Positions 1-8,000 of a DNA stretch of 56,230 bases are shown piece by piece (the stretch's first letter is position 1; every line of letters begins with the position of its first letter). The translations under genes were made by a program, and so were the position numbers. Source of the stretch: a virus. Under the pieces are notes generated by a model that saw only the letters and a list, made by a program, of their open reading frames with translations, had not been told where the DNA came from and did no database searches. The stretch is taken from the IMG/VR virus record IMGVR_UViG_3300023443_000297, positions 1-56,230 of that record; one strand, 5' to 3'.

Positions 1-51
1 TTCCATTAGGCGGTACCCCCCTTGCTGGTTAAGGTTGTCCATAATGTCCAT
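1..51 (-). CDS. Partial duplicate: first 17 codons of the gene at 55832-56137
   Basis: This is the amino-terminal coding part of the 101-residue hypothetical protein that is complete at 55832-56137. It appears here only because the contig ends overlap, and it is not a separate gene. Confidence 0.9.
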   Translation of the reverse strand, partial: MDIMDNLNQQGGYRLME

Positions 52-144
52 TGTGCCTTAGTCCTCTATACTGGTATCGTACTGGGTGTAGGGAGTGCTA
101 GAGGTGGCAAAGGCGATGATCTCCGGGTCTACACCGCGCTCTAG
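1..144. repeat. Left copy of 144-bp terminal direct repeat
   Basis: Bases 1-144 are identical to 56087-56230. Reading frames continue across the join, and the gene starting at 56137 is cut by the left end. This is what a circular or circularly permuted genome looks like after assembly, and the unit length is then 56,086 bp. A true short terminal repeat of the packaged molecule is possible but is not needed to explain it. Confidence 0.95.
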
Positions 145-432
145 TAGCTTATCCGGGTTGGTACGTGGTTGGCCGGGGCGATTGCTGGGTCTGACTTGAG
201 CACCGTTGAAATCGAACCAGGTACTAGCATCGCCTTCCTGATGGTACTCATCTTGGTATTTGATTGCCATATTAGTTAGGGCTTCTTTAAGCACCTGTTC
301 TTCCTTTTCAAGGGATCTTCGGGCTGCTTTGATAGCGTGGTACTTGCGGATTACCTGTTCTATTTCAGGATCTATAAGTTGGATTGTGGATTTGGTATTA
401 GCTTTCTTGGTTTTGGACTTAGGTGTTGACAT
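58..432 (-). CDS. Hypothetical protein, basic N-terminus with coiled-coil stretch (124 aa)
   Basis: I do not recognise a family. The first 15 residues are rich in Lys, Ser and Thr. Residues about 22-60 are predicted helix with charged heptad-like spacing (IEQVIRKYHAIKAARRSLEK), followed by a turn-rich Pro/Asn segment and an acidic end. It sits in the polymerase-to-PurZ operon. Its stop lies 6 bases before the start of the next gene (at 56137 in the right-hand copy), and its start overlaps the stop of the upstream Cys-rich gene. The last 29 codons are duplicated in the terminal repeat. A role in DNA metabolism is only suggested by position. Confidence 0.75.
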   Translation of the reverse strand: MSTPKSKTKKANTKSTIQLIDPEIEQVIRKYHAIKAARRSLEKEEQVLKEALTNMAIKYQDEYHQEGDASTWFDFNGAQVRPSNRPGQPRTNPDKLLERGVDPEIIAFATSSTPYTQYDTSIED

Positions 433-673
433 TATATCCCCCTTTATTAAACCCTAGCCTAATCTGAGCAGCACCACATAAGCACACTGGACATGGAACA
501 ACCGACTGAGAATTGGCTTTAACTTCTAAAACGGTCTCATCATGGACCTGGAATGCCAATGTGCTACTCTCCACAACAAAATCTCGTGACAACAACTCCC
601 CACAATTGCACCGAAATTTTACAGTAATAACATCGCCTTTTGTTGGATTAGATGGTGGATTCTGTTTCTGCAT
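419..673 (-). CDS. Small putative zinc-binding protein (84 aa)
   Basis: Unrecognised family. Two Cys groups (CNCG near residue 22 and CPVCLCG near residue 65) are spaced like a zinc ribbon. I chose the start at 673 because GGAGG lies 7 bases before that ATG; a longer frame reaches 718 but lacks a ribosome binding site. The 3' end overlaps the next gene by 14 bases, consistent with coupled translation in the polymerase/PurZ operon. Confidence 0.7.
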   Translation of the reverse strand: MQKQNPPSNPTKGDVITVKFRCNCGELLSRDFVVESSTLAFQVHDETVLEVKANSQSVVPCPVCLCGAAQIRLGFNKGGYNVNT

Positions 674-718
674 AGTATCGCCTCCATATGGCCTTGTGAT
701 GATCCCAGTTCCTGTCAA

Positions 719-1039
719 TCATATGGTGTGGGTTAGCCAGTCCCAGATTCTTCTAAGGCCCTTCTGTTGTTTTTCTTGTTCCTTTTGTAGTTTCATCCTC
801 CAGAACAGGACATCGCGCATCAGTTCGAATTGCCGCAGTAAGTGGGTATTGCTTGGAGTCAGCCCTCTGTAATACTCTCCATCTTGGATAAATACCTCAC
901 CTCCACTGCTGCTGCAGTCCAGGATAGTGCGACCGGTGAAGTCGAACCCAGGCCTAGATCTCAGCCTGGCTATATAAACGTCTATTGATTCCTTTTCCTT
1001 TGCGAACCCTACTAGTGGCTCTTTCTCATACAATGTCAT
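719..1039 (-). CDS. Hypothetical protein (106 aa)
   Basis: No family recognised. The start overlaps the polymerase stop in a TAATG arrangement, which implies translational coupling to the polymerase gene. The C-terminal third (residues about 68-106) is strongly charged and helical, ending in a Trp-rich amphipathic segment (RRIWDWLTHTI). Such a coupled small protein could be a polymerase partner, but nothing in the sequence proves that. Confidence 0.7.
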   Translation of the reverse strand: MTLYEKEPLVGFAKEKESIDVYIARLRSRPGFDFTGRTILDCSSSGGEVFIQDGEYYRGLTPSNTHLLRQFELMRDVLFWRMKLQKEQEKQQKGLRRIWDWLTHTI

Positions 1040-4000
1040 TAGGTTAGGCTACCCCATCTCTCACCGGATTTCAGTTCCACCTTCAGCGGCACCGATAACT
1101 GCATTACGCTTTCCATTACTGGCTTTATCATCTGACCTAGAACCTCTATGTAATCACACTCTACCTCTAGAATAAGCTCATCGTGAACCTGAAGCAGGAA
1201 TCTAAACCACGGTAATTGCCCTGTGTCTCTGAGTTGGAATAGCCTATTGGTGGCGAGTTTAATAATGGCCTGTGCTCCAGATTGGATCGGCATGTTACCC
1301 GCTGCTCTCTCCCCATCACTCCTAATGCGGCGGATAGGGCAGAATAGCTCAGGCATGTACCGGCGGCGACCTACCATGTCTTGAACATACCCCGTGCGTT
1401 TGGCAAAATTGATATGGTGCTGAAGGAATTGCTTGATTTCTGGAAAGCGTTGGTCATATTCTACCAGAAGCCTAGCGCAATCATCAAGGGACCAGCCGTC
1501 AATGCCCTCCTCTATCAGGCCCTCATACAGACCAAGAGGGGTTATGCCGTAGATTATACTGAAGTTCATCCTCTTGGTGGGGTACCGGTATCTAGTCTGT
1601 TTAGCCTCTTCATATGGTATTCCAAACAGGATAGATGCGGTATAGGTGTGAATGTCCAGGTCTTCCCAGAATAACTGAATCAGGCGTTGGGATGCGGATG
1701 CGTGGGCCATTAGACGCATCTCTATTTGCGAGTTATGAGTATAGACACCACAAGTTAGGGCAAACAATGAGCTAGCATTGTCAATTTCTATATCCCATAC
1801 CGGCAGCGATCCTATAGCCTCAACAGAGACAACCTTATGGTTTAACCCGTTCTTACGCGCCTGGTCACTACACCCTATGGAGCAGAACTTCGCCTTCTTA
1901 GAGGGTGAGGCATAGAAGTCAGCTTCACAACAGAAGCAGACTAACATGGGGCCTTTTCGTTTGCCAAAGTTGGGATTATTCTCACCAACATAACTTCTGC
2001 GTTTGGATAGGGCTATCCTTAACCTTTCTAGTCGCAGGGTATGATCCTGACGCGCATAGGACTCTCGACCATCAATAGACATGTGCTCAAAATTGGGAAG
2101 GTACTCTAAGTTGTCTGGGGAGTTATTATGCTTATCTCCATCTTTGTGTTGAGTAGAGTACCCCACTGGTAAAGGACCATAAGCCCACCTAGCTACTTCG
2201 CGATGTTCATAGGTGTAATTGAAATACGATCCGGTATACAGAGTAGTATAGCCATTACCGGCATAGCTGCGCCGCAATGGCATTAGTCTATTACCAGGGG
2301 ATAACTCTGAGGCGTGTTTCAATACTCCTGTATTGAGAGGTACCCTATGGTTAGGAGTACAGGTGAACTGCTCACCGTTGCTTAATTGAACCCGAATACA
2401 CGCCCGCTCGCCAGAATAAACCTTAGCTTTAACCTCAGAGATCATCGGCCTATTGTCACGATCAACGCTGTAGATAGGATCTCCCGGCTCCAACAATTCA
2501 ATCGGCACTTCACCTAAGGGAGTATCCACCCCTGTTCCCTCAGCCAAACAGTAGTCAGGAGCAAGGAACAGATACCCAGGTGGGGCACAGAAGCCATCAC
2601 GGATGCGTCTGCCATCCTCTGACCTGACTGGCATAGCTTGTAGGTTAACCGGGTCAGATGTGGTGAGGCGACCTGTAGCTCCCCGGGTGGCGCGGATTTG
2701 ACACCGGACCCTAGGAATACCTGCTGAGTCCATAACAGCTACACGGGGGAGGACATCAGCGTAGGAGGTCTTGGCCTTGAGTATCTGCCGGTAGTTTAGG
2801 ATCTCCTGAACTAGAGGAATAACCTCATTGGTAGTGGAGTTGCGGATCTTCTTCAACTCTCTATCGTCAGTGGAGGGCAAACCCGATTCTGAGCGTTTGG
2901 TAATTGGGTGGTTTAGCTTACTGCTCCCGTACACCAGATCAGCTACCTGAACCGGGGAGTTGGGATTGAATGAGCCGTAGCCTCCAAGAATAGCACAGTC
3001 AGCAGCGGAAGTATTAAGGCGATCAGTAAACTCTGCGGATAGTTGATTAAGGTGAGGGGGATCTATAGGCATACCGACATCCATCATCTCATTGATAATA
3101 GGCAGCGTGGGAAGATCTATAGCATTGAGTACAAACCCAAGACCAGCCTCATCTATCATATGGAGTAGTTCATCACGGACCCTGATAGTGGCGTCAGCAT
3201 CTCTGCTTGAATAGTAAATAGTATCGGAGTAGGGTACTTGCTCTAGGCTGGCGTCCAGCATCAGGCCTATAACTGATTCTACTTCGGTTCGTTCTGCTGA
3301 GTTAATATCATGCCATCTGCGGTAAGCATCTGTTTCTGGTTTAGTTTCCACATCATCAAGTATCTTCCAGATTTTTCTACTGATATGATTAGGCTTCCTA
3401 TCGTGTGTGAGGATACTACCTGATTTGTTGTCCCATTTGGTCTCAGTTATGGGATCAGGCTCGGCCCAGAGTTCGCATTCCGCTGCCTGAAGATAGTCTA
3501 GAGCCTTACCCTGGCGGTACTGATGAACATAATCATCATAGGAATACATCTCCATCCCACACAGACGGAATGCCAGCTCCTTTAACCCCTGAGGTAACCC
3601 AAGCAGATAGGCTGCTACCATCGTGTCTATGAATCTGGGAATGCGAATGAATTGAGCATCGTAGAGGTAGTTGTGGACGGTTACTAAACTGGTATCAGGT
3701 ATGGCGGTTTGTGGATCTGGAATTAGATGGGCTGGGATAAACCAGGCTGTACCTGGTTCCATACTCACCTGAACTGACCAGAGCTTAGATCCGCCATCTG
3801 GCCCTGGAACAGTCTCAGTGTCCAGGGAGAACTCTGGCTGAGATAGCAAGGCAAGAGCGTGTTCGGTGCTGGTAACCTCTATGTAGTCAGGGTTGGGGTA
3901 GAGATCTGTCGGTACGAATGATAGGGGATCAGCGCCGTTGAGGATCTCCTTTAAGACTCGGAAATCATCGAAGACCATTCTCAGTTGCGGTGTAGTGTAA

Positions 4001-4536
4001 AGCCCTGCAGCAGGGTGATAGGTTGGAAATATTAGCGTGGGTGGAGCACCGTATTCCTCCTCAGCTGAATTACCGACGTACCGCCACTGTGGTATAGAAT
4101 GTGTGTGCTCTACGGTGAGGGTATCATCACCAAGGAGATAACGTATGGCTGGCTGACCCATTGCTACGATGATTTGAGGGCGAATTATATCTATTTCGAG
4201 TTGCAGCCATTTGTCAGCACAGTAGCGGGTGTCGGCTAGGGATGGTGTAGCATTGTTTCTGGGGCGGCATCGGACGCAATTGGTGATGTAGACTTCAGAT
4301 CGCAGGAGATTGAGATAGCTGAGAAGGTCATCCAGCATAATACCAGCAGCGCCGGTGAAGGGTATGCCATCCTCGTCTTCGTGCTCGCCGGGAGCCTCAC
4401 CAACGAAGAGAATGCGGGAGTTGATGGAGCCGATACCGGGTACAGGGCCAAGGCATGATTGGCGCAGATAGCAGTCAGTGCAGGATCGGACTGCTTGGTA
4501 GATGGGGAAGGTTGATGTTGAGGTTTGGGTTACCAT
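1039..4536 (-). CDS. Uracil-DNA glycosylase / 3'-5' exonuclease / family A DNA polymerase fusion, intein-containing (1165 aa)
   Basis: Replicative polymerase with four readable parts. Residues 1-200 are a family 4-type uracil-DNA glycosylase: GEAPGEHEDEDG at 46-57, likely 4Fe-4S cysteines C19, C22, C90 and C106, and the HP motif at H174. Residues about 215-460 are a DnaQ-like proofreading domain with D239/E241, N289-D293 and Y442xxxD446. Residues about 465-1165 are a PolA polymerase: motif A D661 continuing at S936 (DY/SQIEMRL), motif B R984-K988-F992-Y996-G997 and motif C QVHDE 1116-1120. An intein (663-935) interrupts motif A. The 5' nuclease domain of bacterial Pol I is absent. The gene heads an operon that reaches PurZ, dUTPase and ribonucleotide reductase, so it is a candidate DpoZ (2-aminoadenine-preferring polymerase); that preference is inferred, not visible. 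Phage SPO1 polymerase is, from memory, a precedent for a UDG-like fusion. Confidence 0.95.
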   Translation of the reverse strand: MVTQTSTSTFPIYQAVRSCTDCYLRQSCLGPVPGIGSINSRILFVGEAPGEHEDEDGIPFTGAAGIMLDDLLSYLNLLRSEVYITNCVRCRPRNNATPSLADTRYCADKWLQLEIDIIRPQIIVAMGQPAIRYLLGDDTLTVEHTHSIPQWRYVGNSAEEEYGAPPTLIFPTYHPAAGLYTTPQLRMVFDDFRVLKEILNGADPLSFVPTDLYPNPDYIEVTSTEHALALLSQPEFSLDTETVPGPDGGSKLWSVQVSMEPGTAWFIPAHLIPDPQTAIPDTSLVTVHNYLYDAQFIRIPRFIDTMVAAYLLGLPQGLKELAFRLCGMEMYSYDDYVHQYRQGKALDYLQAAECELWAEPDPITETKWDNKSGSILTHDRKPNHISRKIWKILDDVETKPETDAYRRWHDINSAERTEVESVIGLMLDASLEQVPYSDTIYYSSRDADATIRVRDELLHMIDEAGLGFVLNAIDLPTLPIINEMMDVGMPIDPPHLNQLSAEFTDRLNTSAADCAILGGYGSFNPNSPVQVADLVYGSSKLNHPITKRSESGLPSTDDRELKKIRNSTTNEVIPLVQEILNYRQILKAKTSYADVLPRVAVMDSAGIPRVRCQIRATRGATGRLTTSDPVNLQAMPVRSEDGRRIRDGFCAPPGYLFLAPDYCLAEGTGVDTPLGEVPIELLEPGDPIYSVDRDNRPMISEVKAKVYSGERACIRVQLSNGEQFTCTPNHRVPLNTGVLKHASELSPGNRLMPLRRSYAGNGYTTLYTGSYFNYTYEHREVARWAYGPLPVGYSTQHKDGDKHNNSPDNLEYLPNFEHMSIDGRESYARQDHTLRLERLRIALSKRRSYVGENNPNFGKRKGPMLVCFCCEADFYASPSKKAKFCSIGCSDQARKNGLNHKVVSVEAIGSLPVWDIEIDNASSLFALTCGVYTHNSQIEMRLMAHASASQRLIQLFWEDLDIHTYTASILFGIPYEEAKQTRYRYPTKRMNFSIIYGITPLGLYEGLIEEGIDGWSLDDCARLLVEYDQRFPEIKQFLQHHINFAKRTGYVQDMVGRRRYMPELFCPIRRIRSDGERAAGNMPIQSGAQAIIKLATNRLFQLRDTGQLPWFRFLLQVHDELILEVECDYIEVLGQMIKPVMESVMQLSVPLKVELKSGERWGSLT
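1732..2550 (-). other. Intein with HNH homing endonuclease domain inside polymerase motif A (273 aa)
   Basis: Host residues 663-935 are an intein. It begins with Cys663 (CLAEGT, block A), has a block B TxxH (T727-P-N-H730), block F (VWDIEIDNASSLFA) and ends VYTHN935 followed by Ser936 as the +1 nucleophile. Excision restores DY-SQIEMRL, the family A motif A. The middle carries an HNH-type endonuclease signature (HKDGDKHNNSPDNLEYL from H797) and a Cys cluster (CFCC, CSIGC at 867-889) typical of zinc-finger segments in such endonucleases. All splicing residues look intact. The endonuclease would target intein-free copies of the same polymerase site. Confidence 0.93.
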
Positions 4537-4743
4537 TTAACTAAACTGGAACTGAAGTACTGCCCTGACTGAGGTTGCTTCTTTAAGGACCGGCGCGTTG
4601 GCTATGAAATCAACGAACATATTCTTCCGCGTCTCTTGATGATTCCATGCTACTGCTGACTGGTAAGCCTGATCCATAGTCTCGAATTCTACGTTTCCGA
4701 TTACTATTTGTTGGGTCTCTTGGTTAGTCATCCAGAACTTCAT
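4537..4743 (-). CDS. Hypothetical protein (68 aa)
   Basis: Unrecognised. It lies directly upstream of the polymerase gene with no gap. It follows a 41-codon gene, and AGG is 7 bases ahead of the ATG. The sequence is neutral with two aromatic clusters and no membrane segment. Second gene of the polymerase/PurZ operon. Confidence 0.7.
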   Translation of the reverse strand: MKFWMTNQETQQIVIGNVEFETMDQAYQSAVAWNHQETRKNMFVDFIANAPVLKEATSVRAVLQFQFS

Positions 4744-4747
4744 TTCC

Positions 4748-4873
4748 TTACCTATTTACCGTCACTATGATTTTTCCCTTGGGAGTGTAGGTGATTTCTA
4801 CGCTTCGTCCGAGTCCTTCATGGAAACTTATGTAGTTCCAAGACTCGCTCTCTGTTATAAATACCTTCCTCAT
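4748..4873 (-). CDS. Hypothetical 41-residue protein, first gene of the polymerase/PurZ operon
   Basis: A short frame starting ATG at 4873 and stopping at 4748, encoding MRKVFITESESWNYISFHEG and 21 further residues. It begins about 30 bases downstream of a clear promoter (4909-4937). GGGGAG lies upstream of its start, and it ends 4 bases before the next gene. The tight fit to promoter, ribosome site and next gene supports it being real. Function unknown. Confidence 0.65.
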   Translation of the reverse strand: MRKVFITESESWNYISFHEGLGRSVEITYTPKGKIIVTVNR

Positions 4874-4908
4874 CTCTGCTCCCCTTGGTTGATTTCCTTG
4901 ACACCTTT

Positions 4909-4937
4909 ATAGTAGCATACCCTTGCCTGTATGTCAA
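4909..4937 (-). promoter_or_regulatory. Sigma70-type promoter A (extended -10) with operator-like spacer
   Basis: On the minus strand the -35 is TTGACA (4937-4932), the spacer is 17 bases, and the -10 is TACTAT (4914-4909) preceded by TGC. The first part of the spacer matches the shared element TTGACA-nnYAGRCAAGGG (4937-4920). An inverted TGTCAAGG follows the -10 near 4905-4898, bracketing it. The -35 overlaps the stop codon of the ERCC4-type nuclease gene. It would drive the polymerase, PurZ and ribonucleotide reductase operon. Confidence 0.8.
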
Positions 4938-5713
4938 GCCTTTTCAGAACCATTAACAGATTCATCTATAATCCTGTCTGCTAGAGTTTTGCCGATACCA
5001 TCCACCTGCATTAAGGCCTTGGTATCCCCCTCCAATATAGCCAGGCACAAATCAGCCAGAGAACTGAACCGTTGTTCAAATGCCCTAGACCGGACCCACC
5101 CTATATCAGGGAACTGAGATGCTACCCTCCTGAGCAGGCTAGGACGCTCAAGAAACCCAGCATAGGCATCGGGTGGTGTATAGAACTGGCGCAATGAGGT
5201 ATGGTCTTCCGGTGGCCGCTGGAATAAGTAGTACAGGTCCATAGCTATCTTGGCAGTCTCGCTAGGCGAGGATGATCGCCTGGATCTGACACTGAGATAG
5301 AGGTCAAGCTCATTAAGGTAATCATCCAAGCGCTTGTACTCCAAATCGGGTAGCTGTCCTCTACGGATTCTGACCTGACTCATAGGAACCCACTTAGACC
5401 CAGAACGGACCTCAATTAGACCGGACGTAGGACCAGGACGGAATATGCCCTCTACTATAATGAATATGAAGTCAAACCCCGCTGTACTGGCATCTTGGAC
5501 CTGCTGCATATGACGGCCTGAGGCAAGGATGCATTGGACTATATCATAGAGCTTCTTACGCTCAATGCAGACGCGGATGGGCTGGTGGTTTCCCCAGACT
5601 CCGAAGAATACTATATCTCCGTATGGTAAAGGTGTTGGTACCGCTAAGCCGCCAATCAAGGGAATCAGATCGTTATTAAACGGATCGTTGGGGGCACTGG
5701 CTACCAGGATCAT
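4934..5713 (-). CDS. XPF/MUS81-type (ERCC4) structure-specific nuclease (259 aa)
   Basis: The ERCC4 nuclease signature is visible as GD at 32-33, ERKK at 51-54 followed by D57, and GR at 66-67, matching the GDx(n)ERKx3D pattern of this fold. A C-terminal helix-hairpin-helix (residues about 232-248, DGIGKTLADRI) fits DNA binding, as in archaeal XPF/Hef proteins. Such enzymes cut branched DNA (flaps, forks, Holliday-like structures). It overlaps the upstream Cys-rich gene by ATGA and lies next to Sak4 and an exonuclease, so recombination-dependent replication or branch resolution is the likely role. Confidence 0.85.
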   Translation of the reverse strand: MILVASAPNDPFNNDLIPLIGGLAVPTPLPYGDIVFFGVWGNHQPIRVCIERKKLYDIVQCILASGRHMQQVQDASTAGFDFIFIIVEGIFRPGPTSGLIEVRSGSKWVPMSQVRIRRGQLPDLEYKRLDDYLNELDLYLSVRSRRSSSPSETAKIAMDLYYLFQRPPEDHTSLRQFYTPPDAYAGFLERPSLLRRVASQFPDIGWVRSRAFEQRFSSLADLCLAILEGDTKALMQVDGIGKTLADRIIDESVNGSEKA

Positions 5714-5898
5714 TTCCCGGCCCCCTGATTACGGGGTTCTACTCCTTTAGCTCGGCGTCTTACTCTGTCATGCTCACGCCTGCATGTAAGGCAATCTCTT
5801 CTATTCCCTTCAGGATAAGTATAAGTATTGCCAATCGTAAGCTCGTGCCTATTGATACAATAAGTAACTGACCAGGTATGGGATTGTTGAGTTGCCAT
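5710..5898 (-). CDS. Small HNH-associated/zinc-finger-like protein (62 aa)
   Basis: The pattern CINRHELTIGNTY...CLTCRREHDRVRRR, with Cys/His then CxxC and an Arg-rich helix, is common in small phage proteins and at the front of HNH endonucleases. No His-Asn-His catalytic core follows, so nuclease activity is doubtful and a nucleic-acid-binding zinc module is more likely. It overlaps the XPF-type nuclease gene by 4 bases. The 140 bases upstream (5899-6038) hold no convincing gene. Confidence 0.65.
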   Translation of the reverse strand: MATQQSHTWSVTYCINRHELTIGNTYTYPEGNRRDCLTCRREHDRVRRRAKGVEPRNQGAGK

Positions 5899-6038
5899 CT
5901 AATTAGCTCCCCTATACGGCAAGTATCATTGAGTTATTCCAGCAGTTATTACCCGGAGTTTAGGTTGGTTCTACCCCGTACAGATCAGGTTCCATAATCA
6001 AAAATCCATGCCTCTGAGAATATTCGTAGTCTGCCTTA

Positions 6039-6836
6039 TCAGACTCCGTTAGGAGACCACTGATGTACAAACCACTCTAGGTATTGAATCGAGAACTGAT
6101 CCCCACCTAGACTATAGCCGTTGCAGAATGGATTCTGCCGACAGTCCTTGACCCATGCACTGAAGTTAGGCAAGGTACCGGGTTGCTCTGGATCCTGTCG
6201 AGAATTCTGGATGTTGAGTTGGACCAGGAAATCCATATCCGAGAATCCCTTTACCTCAAGCTGCTCTGATTGGTACTTCTTGGCCATCTTGTGGATGAAG
6301 ATAGTTGTAGCGGTGGGGTGATCATAGGCCCAGCGCACCACCCCGCGCAGATCAGCATACACTACCGGATATTGGTTGGGCATAGCGCCGATCTTACCGA
6401 AGTGTGCCAGCCTGCTGAGTTCGTAGGCTTCAGTCCAGGTGTCCAAGATGACTGTGCCAGGGTTCATGCTATATGCGGTCCATAAGGCTTGCTTTAGACC
6501 CTCCCACTGTCGTAACCAGATCTGTTGTTGCTGCTGCTCCGTTCCAGTTGCGGCGCTCCTTTCAAAACGTACCTCATACAGGAATACATCTATGCCTGCT
6601 CTAGCGAATTTCTCGACTACGCCCTCGGTACCGATGTCCAGACTGAATACGTATACAGGGGAGCGACCAGTTAAGGCTAGGTGAGTCTTGCCAGTTTTCT
6701 CAGGGCCAGCTAGGTTGATTATAAGGCGCTGCGGAGTTTGGCTGGATGCGCGAACGAAACCCTGGTCTTGAATGTACTGAAGCTGTTCAGCGTTGTATGG
6801 TACTACTAATTGGGAATTCAGGGGTACAAGTGTCAT
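6039..6836 (-). CDS. Sak4-type RecA-like ATPase, putative single-strand annealing recombinase (265 aa)
   Basis: Walker A GPEKTGKT (44-51) and a Walker B-like VILDTWTE support a single AAA/RecA core of the size typical for the phage Sak4 family. These ATPases bind single-stranded DNA and promote annealing in phage recombination. Neighbours agree: a PD-(D/E)XK exonuclease is upstream and an XPF-type nuclease is downstream. The ATG at 6836 overlaps nothing and follows the Cys-rich gene at 6840 by 3 bases. A general AAA_24 ATPase is the alternative label. Confidence 0.8.
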   Translation of the reverse strand: MTLVPLNSQLVVPYNAEQLQYIQDQGFVRASSQTPQRLIINLAGPEKTGKTHLALTGRSPVYVFSLDIGTEGVVEKFARAGIDVFLYEVRFERSAATGTEQQQQQIWLRQWEGLKQALWTAYSMNPGTVILDTWTEAYELSRLAHFGKIGAMPNQYPVVYADLRGVVRWAYDHPTATTIFIHKMAKKYQSEQLEVKGFSDMDFLVQLNIQNSRQDPEQPGTLPNFSAWVKDCRQNPFCNGYSLGGDQFSIQYLEWFVHQWSPNGV

Positions 6837-6839
6837 AGG

Positions 6840-7034
6840 TCAAAGGTCCTTCCTTTTCGGAGTTTTCCCAAGATGGCGGCTGAATCCGCGATAGGGACGT
6901 TTGGGTTCGCTGTTACTGTCATAGCATCTCGAACACAGACCGTCACCTAGCTCGGATTCAACACCGCACTTGGAACAGTTGCCAGTAGTGGAATCAGGGC
7001 ATCTCGGGTTTGCGGGGTTATTCAGAGTCGTCAT
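6840..7034 (-). CDS. Small zinc-ribbon protein (64 aa)
   Basis: Two CxxC pairs (CSKCG and CSRCY, about 12 residues apart) form a zinc-ribbon-like module, followed by a basic tail (GKTPKRKDL). The ATG at 7034 lies inside the last codons of the upstream gene; a TTG at 7058 would add 8 residues. Function unknown; nucleic-acid or protein binding is likely. It lies between Sak4 and the exonuclease-linked genes. Confidence 0.6.
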   Translation of the reverse strand: MTTLNNPANPRCPDSTTGNCSKCGVESELGDGLCSRCYDSNSEPKRPYRGFSRHLGKTPKRKDL

Positions 7035-7368
7035 CTTCTGAGCTGTCGTCTTGCCCAAGGTACTCTTCCATCGTAGTGGCTAGTATCTTCCTACCCCAGG
7101 TGGCTTTGGTGGGAATTAGTTCTGTAAGCATGAGCCAAGCTGCCTTATAGTTCCCTGCTCCATCTATAGCAGCCTCTATTCGGTTGATGCCGCTTAGAAC
7201 AGCAGTCTCGAAATTATCAGTGACCGCAAAGGGTGTAACTTCGGGATACTTAGCTAAAGGGTTGACAGGGGTCCACATGGTACCACAGGATACACAGACT
7301 AGATTATGCCCTACCCCTTCTGGGTCTGGGATCCATTGTATTGTGACAGTATTGCAACAGTTTTCCAT
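7018..7368 (-). CDS. Hypothetical protein with N-terminal Cys-rich segment (116 aa)
   Basis: Residues 4-29 contain CC and CVSCG, suggesting metal binding. The remainder is helical and ends in a highly acidic tail (SSEDDDSE). GGAGA stands 7 bases before the ATG at 7368. An acidic tail is common on DNA-mimicking or protein-recruiting factors in recombination modules, but the function is not established. Confidence 0.65.
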   Translation of the reverse strand: MENCCNTVTIQWIPDPEGVGHNLVCVSCGTMWTPVNPLAKYPEVTPFAVTDNFETAVLSGINRIEAAIDGAGNYKAAWLMLTELIPTKATWGRKILATTMEEYLGQDDSSEDDDSE

Positions 7369-7394
7369 GACAGTTCTCCTTTTGGCTACTTTAC

Positions 7395-7991
7395 TTATGG
7401 CTTGTGGCTTTCTAGGTAGTCTTTGGTCTTGAGTATCATTTGCCAGTTTTCCTGAATCTCCTGCTCAGAGAAGTCCAGCATATAGATCCGGGAAGAGGCC
7501 GATGGGGGCCTAGTAGTGATATTGGCTACCGGCATCCACACCGACCTCACTCCGAATGCGTAGCAGTAACCCTTGCACTGGGCCATCCAGTCCAGGTTAT
7601 CGCGGGGATCAGACCTGGGAGTAAAGCGGAACTTGGACTCGTGTACTGCTATGATGGATTTAGCACTAGCCTCACTGAATACCAGACCGTCCACATTACA
7701 GATTACCCCATCACATTCTCGCTGCTCGGGTAGACTGGTGTTAAACCCGAGTTTACGAACCCTACCATTAAAGGAAGAGCGTGAGGCCTCCTCCCAGAAC
7801 CGCCCCATGTCCATCAACCCTTGTACCATATCATCCGGCTCCTCTCTTGGTGTGATAGGTTTGTTCCTTGCTATGAGCTTAGACGCTCGGATAAGATCGG
7901 TTAAGTGGTATCCGGGTGCCCTAGTCGGTGCCATGCTGAGATAATCAGCTATGAAACCTAGACTGAAGTCCATTTCAGCGAGACCAACCAT
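7395..7991 (-). CDS. PD-(D/E)XK nuclease, RecB/Cas4/YqaJ-like exonuclease (198 aa)
   Basis: The core reads DG (CNVDGLVF, residue about 100), then ExK-like HESKFR (about 117) and a helix QCKGYCYAFG (about 137). This is the D...ExK...Q arrangement of RecB-like, Cas4-like and viral YqaJ exonucleases. Such enzymes resect DNA ends to make single strands for an annealing protein, here probably the downstream Sak4. AGGA sits 6-7 bases before the ATG. The exact subfamily is uncertain. Confidence 0.7.
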   Translation of the reverse strand: MVGLAEMDFSLGFIADYLSMAPTRAPGYHLTDLIRASKLIARNKPITPREEPDDMVQGLMDMGRFWEEASRSSFNGRVRKLGFNTSLPEQRECDGVICNVDGLVFSEASAKSIIAVHESKFRFTPRSDPRDNLDWMAQCKGYCYAFGVRSVWMPVANITTRPPSASSRIYMLDFSEQEIQENWQMILKTKDYLESHKP

Positions 7992-8000
7992 TGAGGGTCC

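Noticed and set aside
5899-6038. Short frame with TTG start after the Sak4 gene
   Set aside because: No ribosome site and only about 35 codons; not supported.
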